Source: Vulcanimicrobiota bacterium
GTDB taxonomy: Bacteria > Vulcanimicrobiota > Vulcanimicrobiia > Vulcanimicrobiales > Vulcanimicrobiaceae
Reading direction: 5' to 3'
Length of the DNA: 10,362 bases
Assembly: GCA_019233165.1 (NCBI GenBank)
Contig: JAFAMS010000435.1
Coordinates: forward strand, 1 to 10,362
Shown here: in pieces, positions 1-5,955 of the stretch
Numbering within the stretch: position 1 is the stretch's first letter
Layout of the letters: every line of letters starts with the position of its first letter
The notes under the pieces: model-generated
Database searches by the model: none
What the model was told of the DNA's origin: nothing
Seen by the model: only the letters and a program-made list of their open reading frames with translations
Translations under genes and position numbers: made by a program

Positions 1-474
1 ATCGACGCTGTAGAGTCCGCTCGCGACGATCACCTCCGCACCGCCGCCTTGCAGCGCCCGGACCGCGGAGACCGCGGCCTCGGTGTCGGGGACGTCGGTG
101 TGCAGAAAGTGGTGAACGCTCCGCAAGAATTTCCCGGGTGCAAGCTCGAGCGGTTCGAGCGCGGTCTGCGAACGCGCGCGCAGCCCTTCGAGGCCGCCCC
201 CTATTCCGGCGATCCCGACGACGGCGACGTCGCCCTCGAGGAGCGCGTTCGTCGCCTGCGTCGTGCCGTGCGCGATGAACCGCACCGCCGCGGGGTCGAG
301 TGAGAGCGTTTGCAGAAGGGTTTTCAACGCCTCGACGATTCCCGCCGCGACGCCGCTCGGGGCTCGATGCGTCGTCGGAACCTTGACCTGGCCGACGAGT
401 TCGAACGTCGCAGCATCGATAGCGACCGCGTCGGTGAACGTCCCGCCGACGTCGATCCCTACGCGAATCGGCAA
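1..474 (-). CDS. Hydantoinase/oxoprolinase family protein, N-terminal fragment (runs off left edge)
   Basis: This is the first 158 residues of an ATP-dependent amidohydrolase-type subunit (HyuA/5-oxoprolinase/acetone-carboxylase beta family), cytosolic. I translated it from the reverse complement. The N-terminus carries the actin-like ATPase phosphate-binding motif VGIDVGGTFTDAV (residues 5-17), and residues 69-80 hold the family signature HGTTQATNALLE. Members are usually 500-700 residues, so about a quarter is visible; the rest lies left of base 1. The frame has no ATG before the motif: an in-frame TAA lies just upstream, and the only suitable start is TTG at 474-472, preceded by GAGGG 7 bases away. 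It diverges from the carboxymuconolactone decarboxylase-like gene. The substrate (hydantoin, 5-oxoproline, acetophenone or acetone type) cannot be told from this part. Family call is firm, specificity unknown. Confidence 0.9.
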   Translation of the reverse strand, partial: MPIRVGIDVGGTFTDAVAIDAATFELVGQVKVPTTHRAPSGVAAGIVEALKTLLQTLSLDPAAVRFIAHGTTQATNALLEGDVAVVGIAGIGGGLEGLRARSQTALEPLELAPGKFLRSVHHFLHTDVPDTEAAVSAVRALQGGGAEVIVASGLYSVD

Positions 475-481
475 TCGTTGT

Positions 482-486
482 CCCTC
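482..486 (-). promoter_or_regulatory. Shine-Dalgarno of the hydantoinase/oxoprolinase gene
   Basis: On the minus strand GAGGG is followed by a 7-base spacer and TTG. It decides the start, because no ATG or GTG occurs in frame between the upstream TAA and the VGIDVGG motif. Confidence 0.6.
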
Positions 487-532
487 ATGCTTTCGTTACC
501 GCGATTCAGATTTCACGCGAAACAACCTGCAC

Positions 533-538
533 GGGAGG
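533..538 (+). promoter_or_regulatory. Shine-Dalgarno of the carboxymuconolactone decarboxylase-like gene
   Basis: GGGAGG lies 5 bases before TTG at 544. It favours this start over the in-frame ATG at 487, which has no ribosome binding site. Confidence 0.6.
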
Positions 539-543
539 TTTGC

Positions 544-924
544 TTGACAGAAGCCGAACGCATCGAGCTCGGCGCGAAGATCCGCCGGCAAGTCCTGGGT
601 TCAGAATACGTCGATCGTCCCGGTCCGGCTCCGAACAAATTTCAACAAGCGTTCCGAACGTTTACGACCGAGCACTGCTGGGCGAACGTGTGGGTGCGAC
701 CCGGGCTCGATTACCGGACCCGCAGCATGCTGAATCTCGCGATGCTCGCGGCAATGGCCCGCTGGCACGAGTTCGAGATTCACGTGCGCGGAGCAATCAA
801 CAACGGCGTCACCGACGATGAGTTGATCGAGATCGCGCTCCAAGTCGGCGTCTACGGCGGCGTCCCGCTCGCTGCGGAAGCGTTCCGCGCGATCGACAAA
901 GTCGTAAAGGAAGTGCGCGGCTAG
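544..924 (+). CDS. Carboxymuconolactone decarboxylase family protein (PcaC-like)
   Basis: This 126-residue cytosolic protein aligns over its full length, from memory, with gamma-carboxymuconolactone decarboxylases, which are usually 125-135 residues. That enzyme decarboxylates 4-carboxymuconolactone in the protocatechuate branch of the beta-ketoadipate pathway. Visible family features are the start (ERIELGAKIRRQVLGSEYVDR), the WVRPGLDYRTRSMLNLAM segment (50-67), and the helical core with H75 and H80 leading to NNGVTDDELIEIALQVGVYGG (86-105). The AhpD-type CxxC peroxidase motif is absent, so it is not an alkylhydroperoxidase. The TTG start at 544 is chosen for its GGGAGG site and family length; an ATG at 487 would add 19 residues. 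No other beta-ketoadipate gene is nearby, so the true substrate may be another lactone or acid. Its stop shares CTAG with the convergent malic enzyme gene. Confidence 0.85.
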   Translation: MTEAERIELGAKIRRQVLGSEYVDRPGPAPNKFQQAFRTFTTEHCWANVWVRPGLDYRTRSMLNLAMLAAMARWHEFEIHVRGAINNGVTDDELIEIALQVGVYGGVPLAAEAFRAIDKVVKEVRG

Positions 925-2639
925 GTCGGCCGGATCGGGCGGTAGTGCGGCTCCCACATCGCCTCGCGAACGGCGGCCTCCAGGTTCGGCGGTTGTTCTC
1001 GCGCGATCCCTTCACGGATCGCCTGCTCGGCGACGGCGATCGCGACGCGCGCCGAGATCTCCCGGATGTTCGAAACCGCCGGGAGGATCGCGTCGCCGAG
1101 GGTCGAGGCGTCCGCCATCGCGCAAATCGCGTTCGCCGCGGCGCCGAACATGAAGTCGCTGATCAGTCGCGAGCGCGTCACGATCGTCCCTAGGCCCAGC
1201 CCGGGGAAGATCAGCGCGTTGTTCGCTTGCCCGATCGTGTAGGCGATCCCGTTGTAGATCACTGGCGGGAACGGGCTCCCCGTTGCCATCAACGCCCGAC
1301 CGTCGCTCCATGGAATCACGTCCGCGGGAACCGCTTCGGCGAGCGCGGTCGGATTCGAGAGCGGCAAGATGATCGGGCGCGCCGTGCCGCGCGCGATCTC
1401 GCGGACGATCGCTTCCGTGAACGCTCCGGTCTGCCCCGACGTACCGATGAGGATCGTCGGATGCGCGTTGCGCACGACGTCCGCCAGCGTGATTTTCCCG
1501 TCGTTTTCGCGCTGCCAGCCGGCGACGTCCCCGGGCTTGCGCACGTAGGGACGCTGGAAGTCGCGCAGAGTCGGCATCCCGTCGATGAGGAGCCCATCGC
1601 GATCGACCGGCCAGAAGCGCTCCTGCGCCTCGCTTGCGCTCAGCCCGTCGCTCACCATCGCGCCGCAGATCAGGTCCGCGATCCCGCAGCCGGCGGTCCC
1701 GGCGCCGAAGATCGCGATCCGTTGATCGCGCAGCCGCGCGCCGGTGACGCGCAGCGCGGTGAGGATCGCGGAAAGGACGATCCCCGCGGTTCCCTGGATA
1801 TCGTCGTTGAACGTGCAGATCTGCGAACGGTATTCTTGCAAGATCCAGCGCGCGTTCGCGGCGCCGAAATCTTCCCAATGCAGCAGCGCGTCCGGAAAGA
1901 GCCGGCGCGCGGTCTGAATGTAGCGGTCGACGAACGCTTGGTAGAGCGCTCCCCGCACGCGCTTGTTTCGATACCCGAGGTAAAGCGGGTCCGCATGCAG
2001 GCTCTCGTTATCGGTGCCGACGTCGAGCATCACCGGGATCACGCGCCCCGGGTCGATCCCGGCAGCGGCCGTGTAGACGGCGAGCTTGCCGTTGCAGATG
2101 TCGATCCCGCCGACGCCCCAGTCGCCGATCCCTAAGATTGCCTCGGCATCGGTCGCGACTAACAGATCGACGCCGTCGTTCACTGCGGCCGCGTTGCGCA
2201 ACGACTCTTCGACGTGCTCGGGGTGCTCGATCGAAAGAAAAACGCCGCGCGGCCGGCGATACTGACGGCTGTACTGTTGGATCGCGGTCCCGACCGTCGG
2301 CGTGTACACGACCGGAAGCATCTCGACGAGATGCTCTTCCAAGAGATGAAAGAAGAGCGTCTCGTTGCGATCTTGCAGCGCGGTCAAGAACGAGTATTTC
2401 GCAAGATCGTTGGGGACCGCCGAGTACAGCTCGTAAGCCCGCTCCGCTTGCTGATCGATCGTTAGAACCGCCGGCGGGAGGAGCCCGATCAGGCCGAGCG
2501 CTTGCCGCTCGGCGAGCGTGAATGCGGTCCCCTTGTTGATGCGGGGAGAATGCAGCACGTCGACGCCTCGAGCGGCAACTTCGAACTCGCCGTTCGCATT
2601 GACGGCATACGGCCGGGTCGGACCGCGCGCGATCGCCAC
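921..2639 (-). CDS. NAD-dependent malic enzyme (Mez/malolactic-enzyme-like branch)
   Basis: The 572-residue cytosolic enzyme is predicted to convert L-malate to pyruvate and CO2 with reduction of NAD(P). Malic N-domain: catalytic Tyr112 in VVYTPTVG and catalytic Lys185 in NGKLAVYT. Divalent-metal ligands are Glu256 and Asp257 (HWEDFG) and Asp280 (FNDDIQGT). The Rossmann domain has GAGTAG (312-317), PLSNP (426-430) and GQANN (470-474). The segment TDAEAILGIGDWGVGG has Ala167 where animal and E. coli malic enzymes have the malate-binding Arg (human Arg165). To my recollection mycobacterial Mez and lactic-acid-bacterial malolactic enzymes share this TD-x-E-[AG]-ILGIGDWG form, so malolactic activity is an alternative. 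Length is normal for the small bacterial type (about 540-570). The start is GTG, one base after the stop of the cyclase gene, with no clear ribosome site, suggesting coupled translation. Confidence 0.95.
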   Translation of the reverse strand: MAIARGPTRPYAVNANGEFEVAARGVDVLHSPRINKGTAFTLAERQALGLIGLLPPAVLTIDQQAERAYELYSAVPNDLAKYSFLTALQDRNETLFFHLLEEHLVEMLPVVYTPTVGTAIQQYSRQYRRPRGVFLSIEHPEHVEESLRNAAAVNDGVDLLVATDAEAILGIGDWGVGGIDICNGKLAVYTAAAGIDPGRVIPVMLDVGTDNESLHADPLYLGYRNKRVRGALYQAFVDRYIQTARRLFPDALLHWEDFGAANARWILQEYRSQICTFNDDIQGTAGIVLSAILTALRVTGARLRDQRIAIFGAGTAGCGIADLICGAMVSDGLSASEAQERFWPVDRDGLLIDGMPTLRDFQRPYVRKPGDVAGWQRENDGKITLADVVRNAHPTILIGTSGQTGAFTEAIVREIARGTARPIILPLSNPTALAEAVPADVIPWSDGRALMATGSPFPPVIYNGIAYTIGQANNALIFPGLGLGTIVTRSRLISDFMFGAAANAICAMADASTLGDAILPAVSNIREISARVAIAVAEQAIREGIAREQPPNLEAAVREAMWEPHYRPIRPT

Positions 2640-2640
2640 G

Positions 2641-3612
2641 CTAGACTGTTGCTATAGGAGTCACCGGAGACCCTACCGCGCCCGGCAAGCGCAGGGGCGG
2701 CGCGGTCAAAAGGAAGCTGCTGCGTGCGTTCTCGCCGAGCCACGCCGCGAGTTCGGCAAGGTACCAGAGCTCGCCGATCATCACGCCCAGCTTGAAGAGG
2801 CACAGCTCGTGCAGCGGGATGAAGGGACCGGTCTTCGGGTACTGCGACTCGGGGCGGCCCGTCATCGGATTTTCGACGGCGAGGTTGTCGGCGATCAAGG
2901 CGACGACCCCACTTTCGTCGACCCACCGTATCAGCCGCGCGTCGTTGCCGTCGAGGACCGCGCACATCGTGCGAACGAGCGCGGGATCGGGCTTCCCGCC
3001 CATCTCGAGCAGCCGGGTCGCGTAGCCGGTGTGAAAGAGCACGAAGTCTCCCGTGCGTACGTCGATGCGGTCGTCGCGCATGACGCGCTCGAGCATCTCG
3101 AAGTTCACCGCGGTTCGTCCGTCGCCGAAATGTTTGCGAAGATCGAGGAGCACGCCGCGTCCCTGTAACCCGAGGACCGCCGCCGCGGCGACGTCGTGAT
3201 CCGGGATCCCGTTGTAATAGGAGACCTCGGGCGCTCCATCGCCGTTCGCATCGAAGAGCGAGCCGATATGCGCGAACGAGTCCCATTGCGTCGAGTACTG
3301 CAAGTACAGCGTGGCGTAGTCGTCGTTCATCACGTCGGTCGCGCCGGGCGCAACAGTCCTTGCTTGAAATTCGTGATTGACCGTTCCGTCGCCGCGCTCG
3401 ACCCACCCGAGCGCCGGCGGCTTGCGGTGCGGTGCGACGACGCTCGCCCCCGGGTAGTCGAGCGGAAGGCTCAGGCAGAACCGCTTGCCGACGCGAACCT
3501 CGCGGACCGCCTCGAGGACGCGCTCGGGAGTGAGGGTATTAAGCCGGCCGAGCCGGTCGTCGTCGCCCCAGTCGCCCCACGTCGAACCGTCGGGACGGCG
3601 TTTCCACCTCAC
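2641..3612 (-). CDS. Cyclase family protein (kynurenine formamidase/isatin hydrolase-like fold)
   Basis: This 323-residue protein belongs to the cyclase family (COG1878/PF04199), mostly metal-dependent hydrolases of amide or cyclic substrates. It is of the larger (about 300-330 residue) subgroup. Marks of that subgroup are the N-terminal WGDWGDDDRLGRLNTLTPE (12-30), STQWDSFAHIG (107-117), VLFHTGYATR (191-200), VVALIADNLAVENP (236-249), GELWYLAELA (280-289) and the LLTAPPLRLPGAVGSPV ending. The classical metal motif HxGTHxDxPxH of KynB-type enzymes is changed here to QYSTQWDSFAH: Asp111 and His115 remain but both first histidines are Gln. To my recollection the second change is common in this subgroup. 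The start is GTG, overlapping the preceding gene's stop as GTGA, and the family N-terminus fits it exactly. The substrate is unknown; kynurenine formamidase should not be assumed. Confidence 0.88.
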   Translation of the reverse strand: MRWKRRPDGSTWGDWGDDDRLGRLNTLTPERVLEAVREVRVGKRFCLSLPLDYPGASVVAPHRKPPALGWVERGDGTVNHEFQARTVAPGATDVMNDDYATLYLQYSTQWDSFAHIGSLFDANGDGAPEVSYYNGIPDHDVAAAAVLGLQGRGVLLDLRKHFGDGRTAVNFEMLERVMRDDRIDVRTGDFVLFHTGYATRLLEMGGKPDPALVRTMCAVLDGNDARLIRWVDESGVVALIADNLAVENPMTGRPESQYPKTGPFIPLHELCLFKLGVMIGELWYLAELAAWLGENARSSFLLTAPPLRLPGAVGSPVTPIATV

Positions 3613-4694
3613 GGGATCACGCTGGCGGCGATCGCTTTGAGCTCCTTGATATCGAGATCTCCGACGAGAGCGAGCATCAGCCCGGCTTCACGCCATGAGA
3701 GCAGCGTGGTCGGACCGTCCGCGACATATTGCGCGTCGCGCCCCTCCACCTTCGTCGAAGTCGGCTTCAGATTCCCGAAGTCGGCCGCGGCGCTCGCCGC
3801 GTTTTCGAAAAGCGAGAGCGAGCGGACGCCGTCGGAATACAGAAGATGCAGCGTCTTGACGCCGCGCAGCACGTTCACGTCGGCGCTGACGATCGTGAAG
3901 CCCTCGGGGAGATAATGCGGGCCTGCAGGCGAGAAGCCGGCATTCTTGAGGACGCGATCGAGGTCGGTCGAAGGCGTCCCCGAGGTCCGTCCTTGGACGA
4001 TCGAGTATCCGGCCGGGACCGGCGTCGCGAAGACCGCGGAAGGGATGTCGCGCGTGTAGCGGATCTGATCGAAGAGGATCCGCGAGCCGAGCGTGCCGTT
4101 TGCATGATAGGTCTCTTTTTCGAGGACCAAGTGCGTCTCGGAATCGATCCACAGACGCATCGTTCGCTCCCCGGTATAACGGTTGACGAGCGAGCACGGA
4201 AACGACGGGCGCCCGGCGACGGTTTCGAGGTTCCCGAGCACCGGACGGTAATTTGCCAGCAGCAATCCGAAGTTGTCGTTGGCGGCCGTTTGAATGTCGT
4301 ACGTAGGTCCGCGCGAGACGACCACTTGCTGATGCTTCGTATCGTAGGAGTAGGTAGCGGGTCCGCGGACGACTACGATGTCGCCGAAGACATCGGCGGG
4401 CGCCAGGAAGATGCGGTGCGTCTGTGCGGGAGCGAGATGCTCGACCTTGGCAATCGATGCGATCGCACCGGAGGGCCCCCATCTGATCGTCTCGACCTGC
4501 GCCACGTACGACACCGAGCGTGCGGCCGCCATCGACGCCCGCAGCATCTCGATCGCGCGCGCATCGTCCTGACCCCGTTCGAGCGAAGGCGCCGGTGACG
4601 GGGTCGCCTCGGCGAGCGCCGGCGGCGTGCCGGCGGCGGTTAGGGAGAAGAGTAGGGCGAGAGCGAGCAGTCCGCTGCGAGCGCTAGCGAGCAC
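3609..4694 (-). CDS. Exported MucB/RseB-like sigma-factor regulatory protein
   Basis: The 361-residue protein begins with a signal peptide (hydrophobic 8-21, AxA cleavage near Ala28), so it acts outside the cytoplasmic membrane. Residues about 50-235 look like the LolA/RseB N-terminal beta-sheet domain: alternating strands, an AGRPSFPC segment, RLWIDSETHLVLEKETYHANG and a closing VFATPVPAGY. Residues about 255-361 resemble the RseB C-terminal/DUF4367 domain: LPEGFTIVSADV, HLLYSDGVRSLSLFE and a final GDLDIKELKAIAASV. In RseB/MucB such a protein binds the anti-sigma factor's outer part and senses envelope lipids or lipoproteins. Its place directly after a sigma/anti-sigma pair supports that role. 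No lipobox Cys follows the signal peptide, so it is probably soluble. The GTG start overlaps the anti-sigma gene by 11 bases; the stop overlaps the cyclase gene (GTGA). The assignment rests on domain pattern plus context. Confidence 0.78.
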   Translation of the reverse strand: MLASARSGLLALALLFSLTAAGTPPALAEATPSPAPSLERGQDDARAIEMLRASMAAARSVSYVAQVETIRWGPSGAIASIAKVEHLAPAQTHRIFLAPADVFGDIVVVRGPATYSYDTKHQQVVVSRGPTYDIQTAANDNFGLLLANYRPVLGNLETVAGRPSFPCSLVNRYTGERTMRLWIDSETHLVLEKETYHANGTLGSRILFDQIRYTRDIPSAVFATPVPAGYSIVQGRTSGTPSTDLDRVLKNAGFSPAGPHYLPEGFTIVSADVNVLRGVKTLHLLYSDGVRSLSLFENAASAAADFGNLKPTSTKVEGRDAQYVADGPTTLLSWREAGLMLALVGDLDIKELKAIAASVIP

Positions 4695-5214
4695 CGCTGT
4701 CTACCAGCGAGGCTGCGTTTACGGCTTGCATCATCGGGACGGTTTCGGTTGAAGCGGTCCGCTCGAGCGAGGTCATCATCACGGTGGCGCTCCGATCGGC
4801 AAGCGGGTTCTCCTGCGCGTGTGCCGCGTGCTCTTCGAGGTAGTACATGACCGGGAGCGTCGGCGCCGCCGCATGCTGCGTCCCCATCGGGATGAGCACG
4901 GCAGCGAGCGCGGCTGCTGCGACGACCGGGACGACGACGGCAGGACGCAGCCACGCCGCAAGCCGTTCCCACGGCGTCGGCGCCGCAGCCTCGGCTGCGA
5001 TACGCGCCATGATCGCTTCGCGCATACCTAAAGGAAGGTCGAGCTCTTCAGCCTTCGCCTGAGCGCGCAGACGCCCGCCGATCGCACTCTCCAGGTTCAA
5101 CCGCACCGAGCAGTCGGCGCAAGCTTCCAAGTGCATGAGCACGGCAGCGTCCTCGCCGGGGGCGAGCTCGCGGTGCAGGTAGTCGATGATCGTGTCGTTG
5201 CCGAGATGTTGCAT
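4684..5214 (-). CDS. Zinc-finger (zf-HC2) transmembrane anti-sigma factor
   Basis: This 176-residue protein should hold the neighbouring ECF sigma factor inactive at the membrane. The N-terminus carries the anti-sigma zinc motif H28-x3-C32-x2-C35 (HLEACADC), following a DYLHRELAPGED helix as in the ZAS/zf-HC2 family. A hydrophobic run at about 92-110 is the single membrane segment, after a charged and Trp-rich stretch (WERLAAWLRP). Residues 111-176 would lie outside the cell and could contact the RseB-like protein encoded next. The start is ATG at 5214-5212, overlapping the sigma stop by one base (TAATG). The frame is open for 33 codons further upstream, but that stretch lies inside the sigma gene and has no family features. 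The outer domain is short (about 65 residues) and has no recognisable protease-site motif. Confidence 0.92.
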   Translation of the reverse strand: MQHLGNDTIIDYLHRELAPGEDAAVLMHLEACADCSVRLNLESAIGGRLRAQAKAEELDLPLGMREAIMARIAAEAAAPTPWERLAAWLRPAVVVPVVAAAALAAVLIPMGTQHAAAPTLPVMYYLEEHAAHAQENPLADRSATVMMTSLERTASTETVPMMQAVNAASLVDSGAR

Positions 5215-5801
5215 TAGCGTGTCTGTTGTGGCCGTTCTTGTTCCTGAAGGACGAGTCGCCGGAGAAGGGCGCGGGCCCGGTGGAGTCTCGAGCGGACCGT
5301 TCCGATCGAGCAACCCATGATGTCCGCGATTTCTTGGTAGCTGTACTCCTCGATATCTGCCAGGATGATCACTTGTCGCTGTTCTGAAGAGAGCCGTCGC
5401 AACGCCCGGGAGAGCGGTTCAGAGAGCTGGCGCTCGACGTAATCGTCGATCGGATGAACGGCGAGCGGCTTCTGGCCCCCGAACTCCTGAGGGGCGTTGT
5501 CTTCGGGTATCTCCTCCTGGAAACGTCCCTTTCGTCGTCTTAGTTCGTCGCGATGGAGATTCGTGACGATGCGATAGATCCACGAAAGGAACGAGGTGCC
5601 TGGTTGGAACGACCTCCAAGCCCGGTAGACCCGAATGAACGCGTCCTGCGTGAGATCGCGCGCGTCCGCCTCGTTGCCGGTCAGCCGGTACGCGAAATTG
5701 TAGGTCGCCTTCCCATACTGCTCGATCGCCCGCTCGACGAAGGCGTTTTGCTCGGGAGTAGAGGGCTCGACCGGCTTGCGAGGCACTCCCACGGGCTCCA
5801 C
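5214..5801 (-). CDS. ECF RNA polymerase sigma factor (RpoE-like)
   Basis: This 195-residue extracytoplasmic-function sigma factor directs RNA polymerase to its own promoters. Region 2 spans about 21-91, with NEADARDLTQDAFIRVYRAW (43-62) for core binding and SFLSWIYRIVTNLHRDELRR for -10 recognition. After a linker, region 4 spans about 129-183, with the helix-turn-helix YSYQEIADIMGCSIGTVRSR (153-172) for -35 recognition. Regions 1 and 3 are absent, as in the ECF group. The GTG at 5801 is chosen because GGGGAG lies 8 bases upstream; an in-frame GTG at 5837 would add 12 basic residues without a ribosome site. It heads a five-gene minus-strand run with the anti-sigma and RseB-like genes, so it is likely released by an envelope signal and may control its own operon. 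Confidence 0.95.
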   Translation of the reverse strand: MEPVGVPRKPVEPSTPEQNAFVERAIEQYGKATYNFAYRLTGNEADARDLTQDAFIRVYRAWRSFQPGTSFLSWIYRIVTNLHRDELRRRKGRFQEEIPEDNAPQEFGGQKPLAVHPIDDYVERQLSEPLSRALRRLSSEQRQVIILADIEEYSYQEIADIMGCSIGTVRSRLHRARALLRRLVLQEQERPQQTR

Positions 5802-5955
5802 TCTACGTTCTCCCCGAGAACCCGGCCTGCGCTTCACCTAATCTATTCGGTGATCGCAGCCTCCTTCCCGGCCTAGGCCTTTTGGGACCGACAGGGGGCC
5901 CCCAGCGGCGGGTACGAAACTGAGGCTCCCCCACCCCTCCCGTTAGAAAGAAGCC
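5802..5955. promoter_or_regulatory. Divergent control region with two perfect GC palindromes
   Basis: This region separates the sigma operon (leftward) from the ymdB operon (rightward), so it should hold both promoters. It contains GGCCTAGGCC at 5870-5879 and GGGGGCCCCC at 5894-5903, both perfect, with centres 24 bases apart. A C-rich tract (CCCCC-A-CCCC-T-CCC, 5928-5941) follows just before the rightward gene. I could not fix a clear ECF-type (GGAAC ... CGT) or housekeeping promoter by eye. Confidence 0.45.
5810..5815 (-). promoter_or_regulatory. Shine-Dalgarno favouring the GTG start at 5801 of the sigma gene
   Basis: On the minus strand GGGGAG is followed by 8 bases and GTG. The alternative GTG at 5837 is preceded only by AT-rich sequence without a purine-rich ribosome site. 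Confidence 0.55.

Larger units (their letters stand above)
475..543. promoter_or_regulatory. Divergent intergenic region between two TTG-started genes
   Basis: These 69 bases must hold the promoters of both the hydantoinase/oxoprolinase gene (left) and the carboxymuconolactone decarboxylase-like gene (right). It is locally richer in A+T than its surroundings. I see no convincing -35/-10 pair; the only symmetry is a weak TTTC-N4-GAAA at 511-522. Confidence 0.4.

Noticed and set aside
49..547. Plus-strand open frames across the left edge
   Set aside because: They are antisense to the hydantoinase/oxoprolinase gene, whose ATPase motif and HGTT signature are unmistakable.
1227..2135. Long plus-strand open frame (302 codons) opposite the malic enzyme gene
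   Set aside because: It is Arg/Asp/Pro-rich without any family pattern, and lies wholly antisense to a full-length malic enzyme with intact motifs; it is a GC-rich shadow frame.
3729..4598. Plus-strand open frame (289 codons) opposite the RseB-like gene
   Set aside because: Its composition is that of a shadow frame (Arg/Asp/Val-rich), with no start context; the minus-strand gene has a signal peptide and domain structure.
5870..5883. GGCCTAGGCC followed by TTTT as an intrinsic terminator
   Set aside because: The arms are only 5 bases with no loop bases between them, the T run is short, and it lies upstream of divergent genes where a terminator is not expected.
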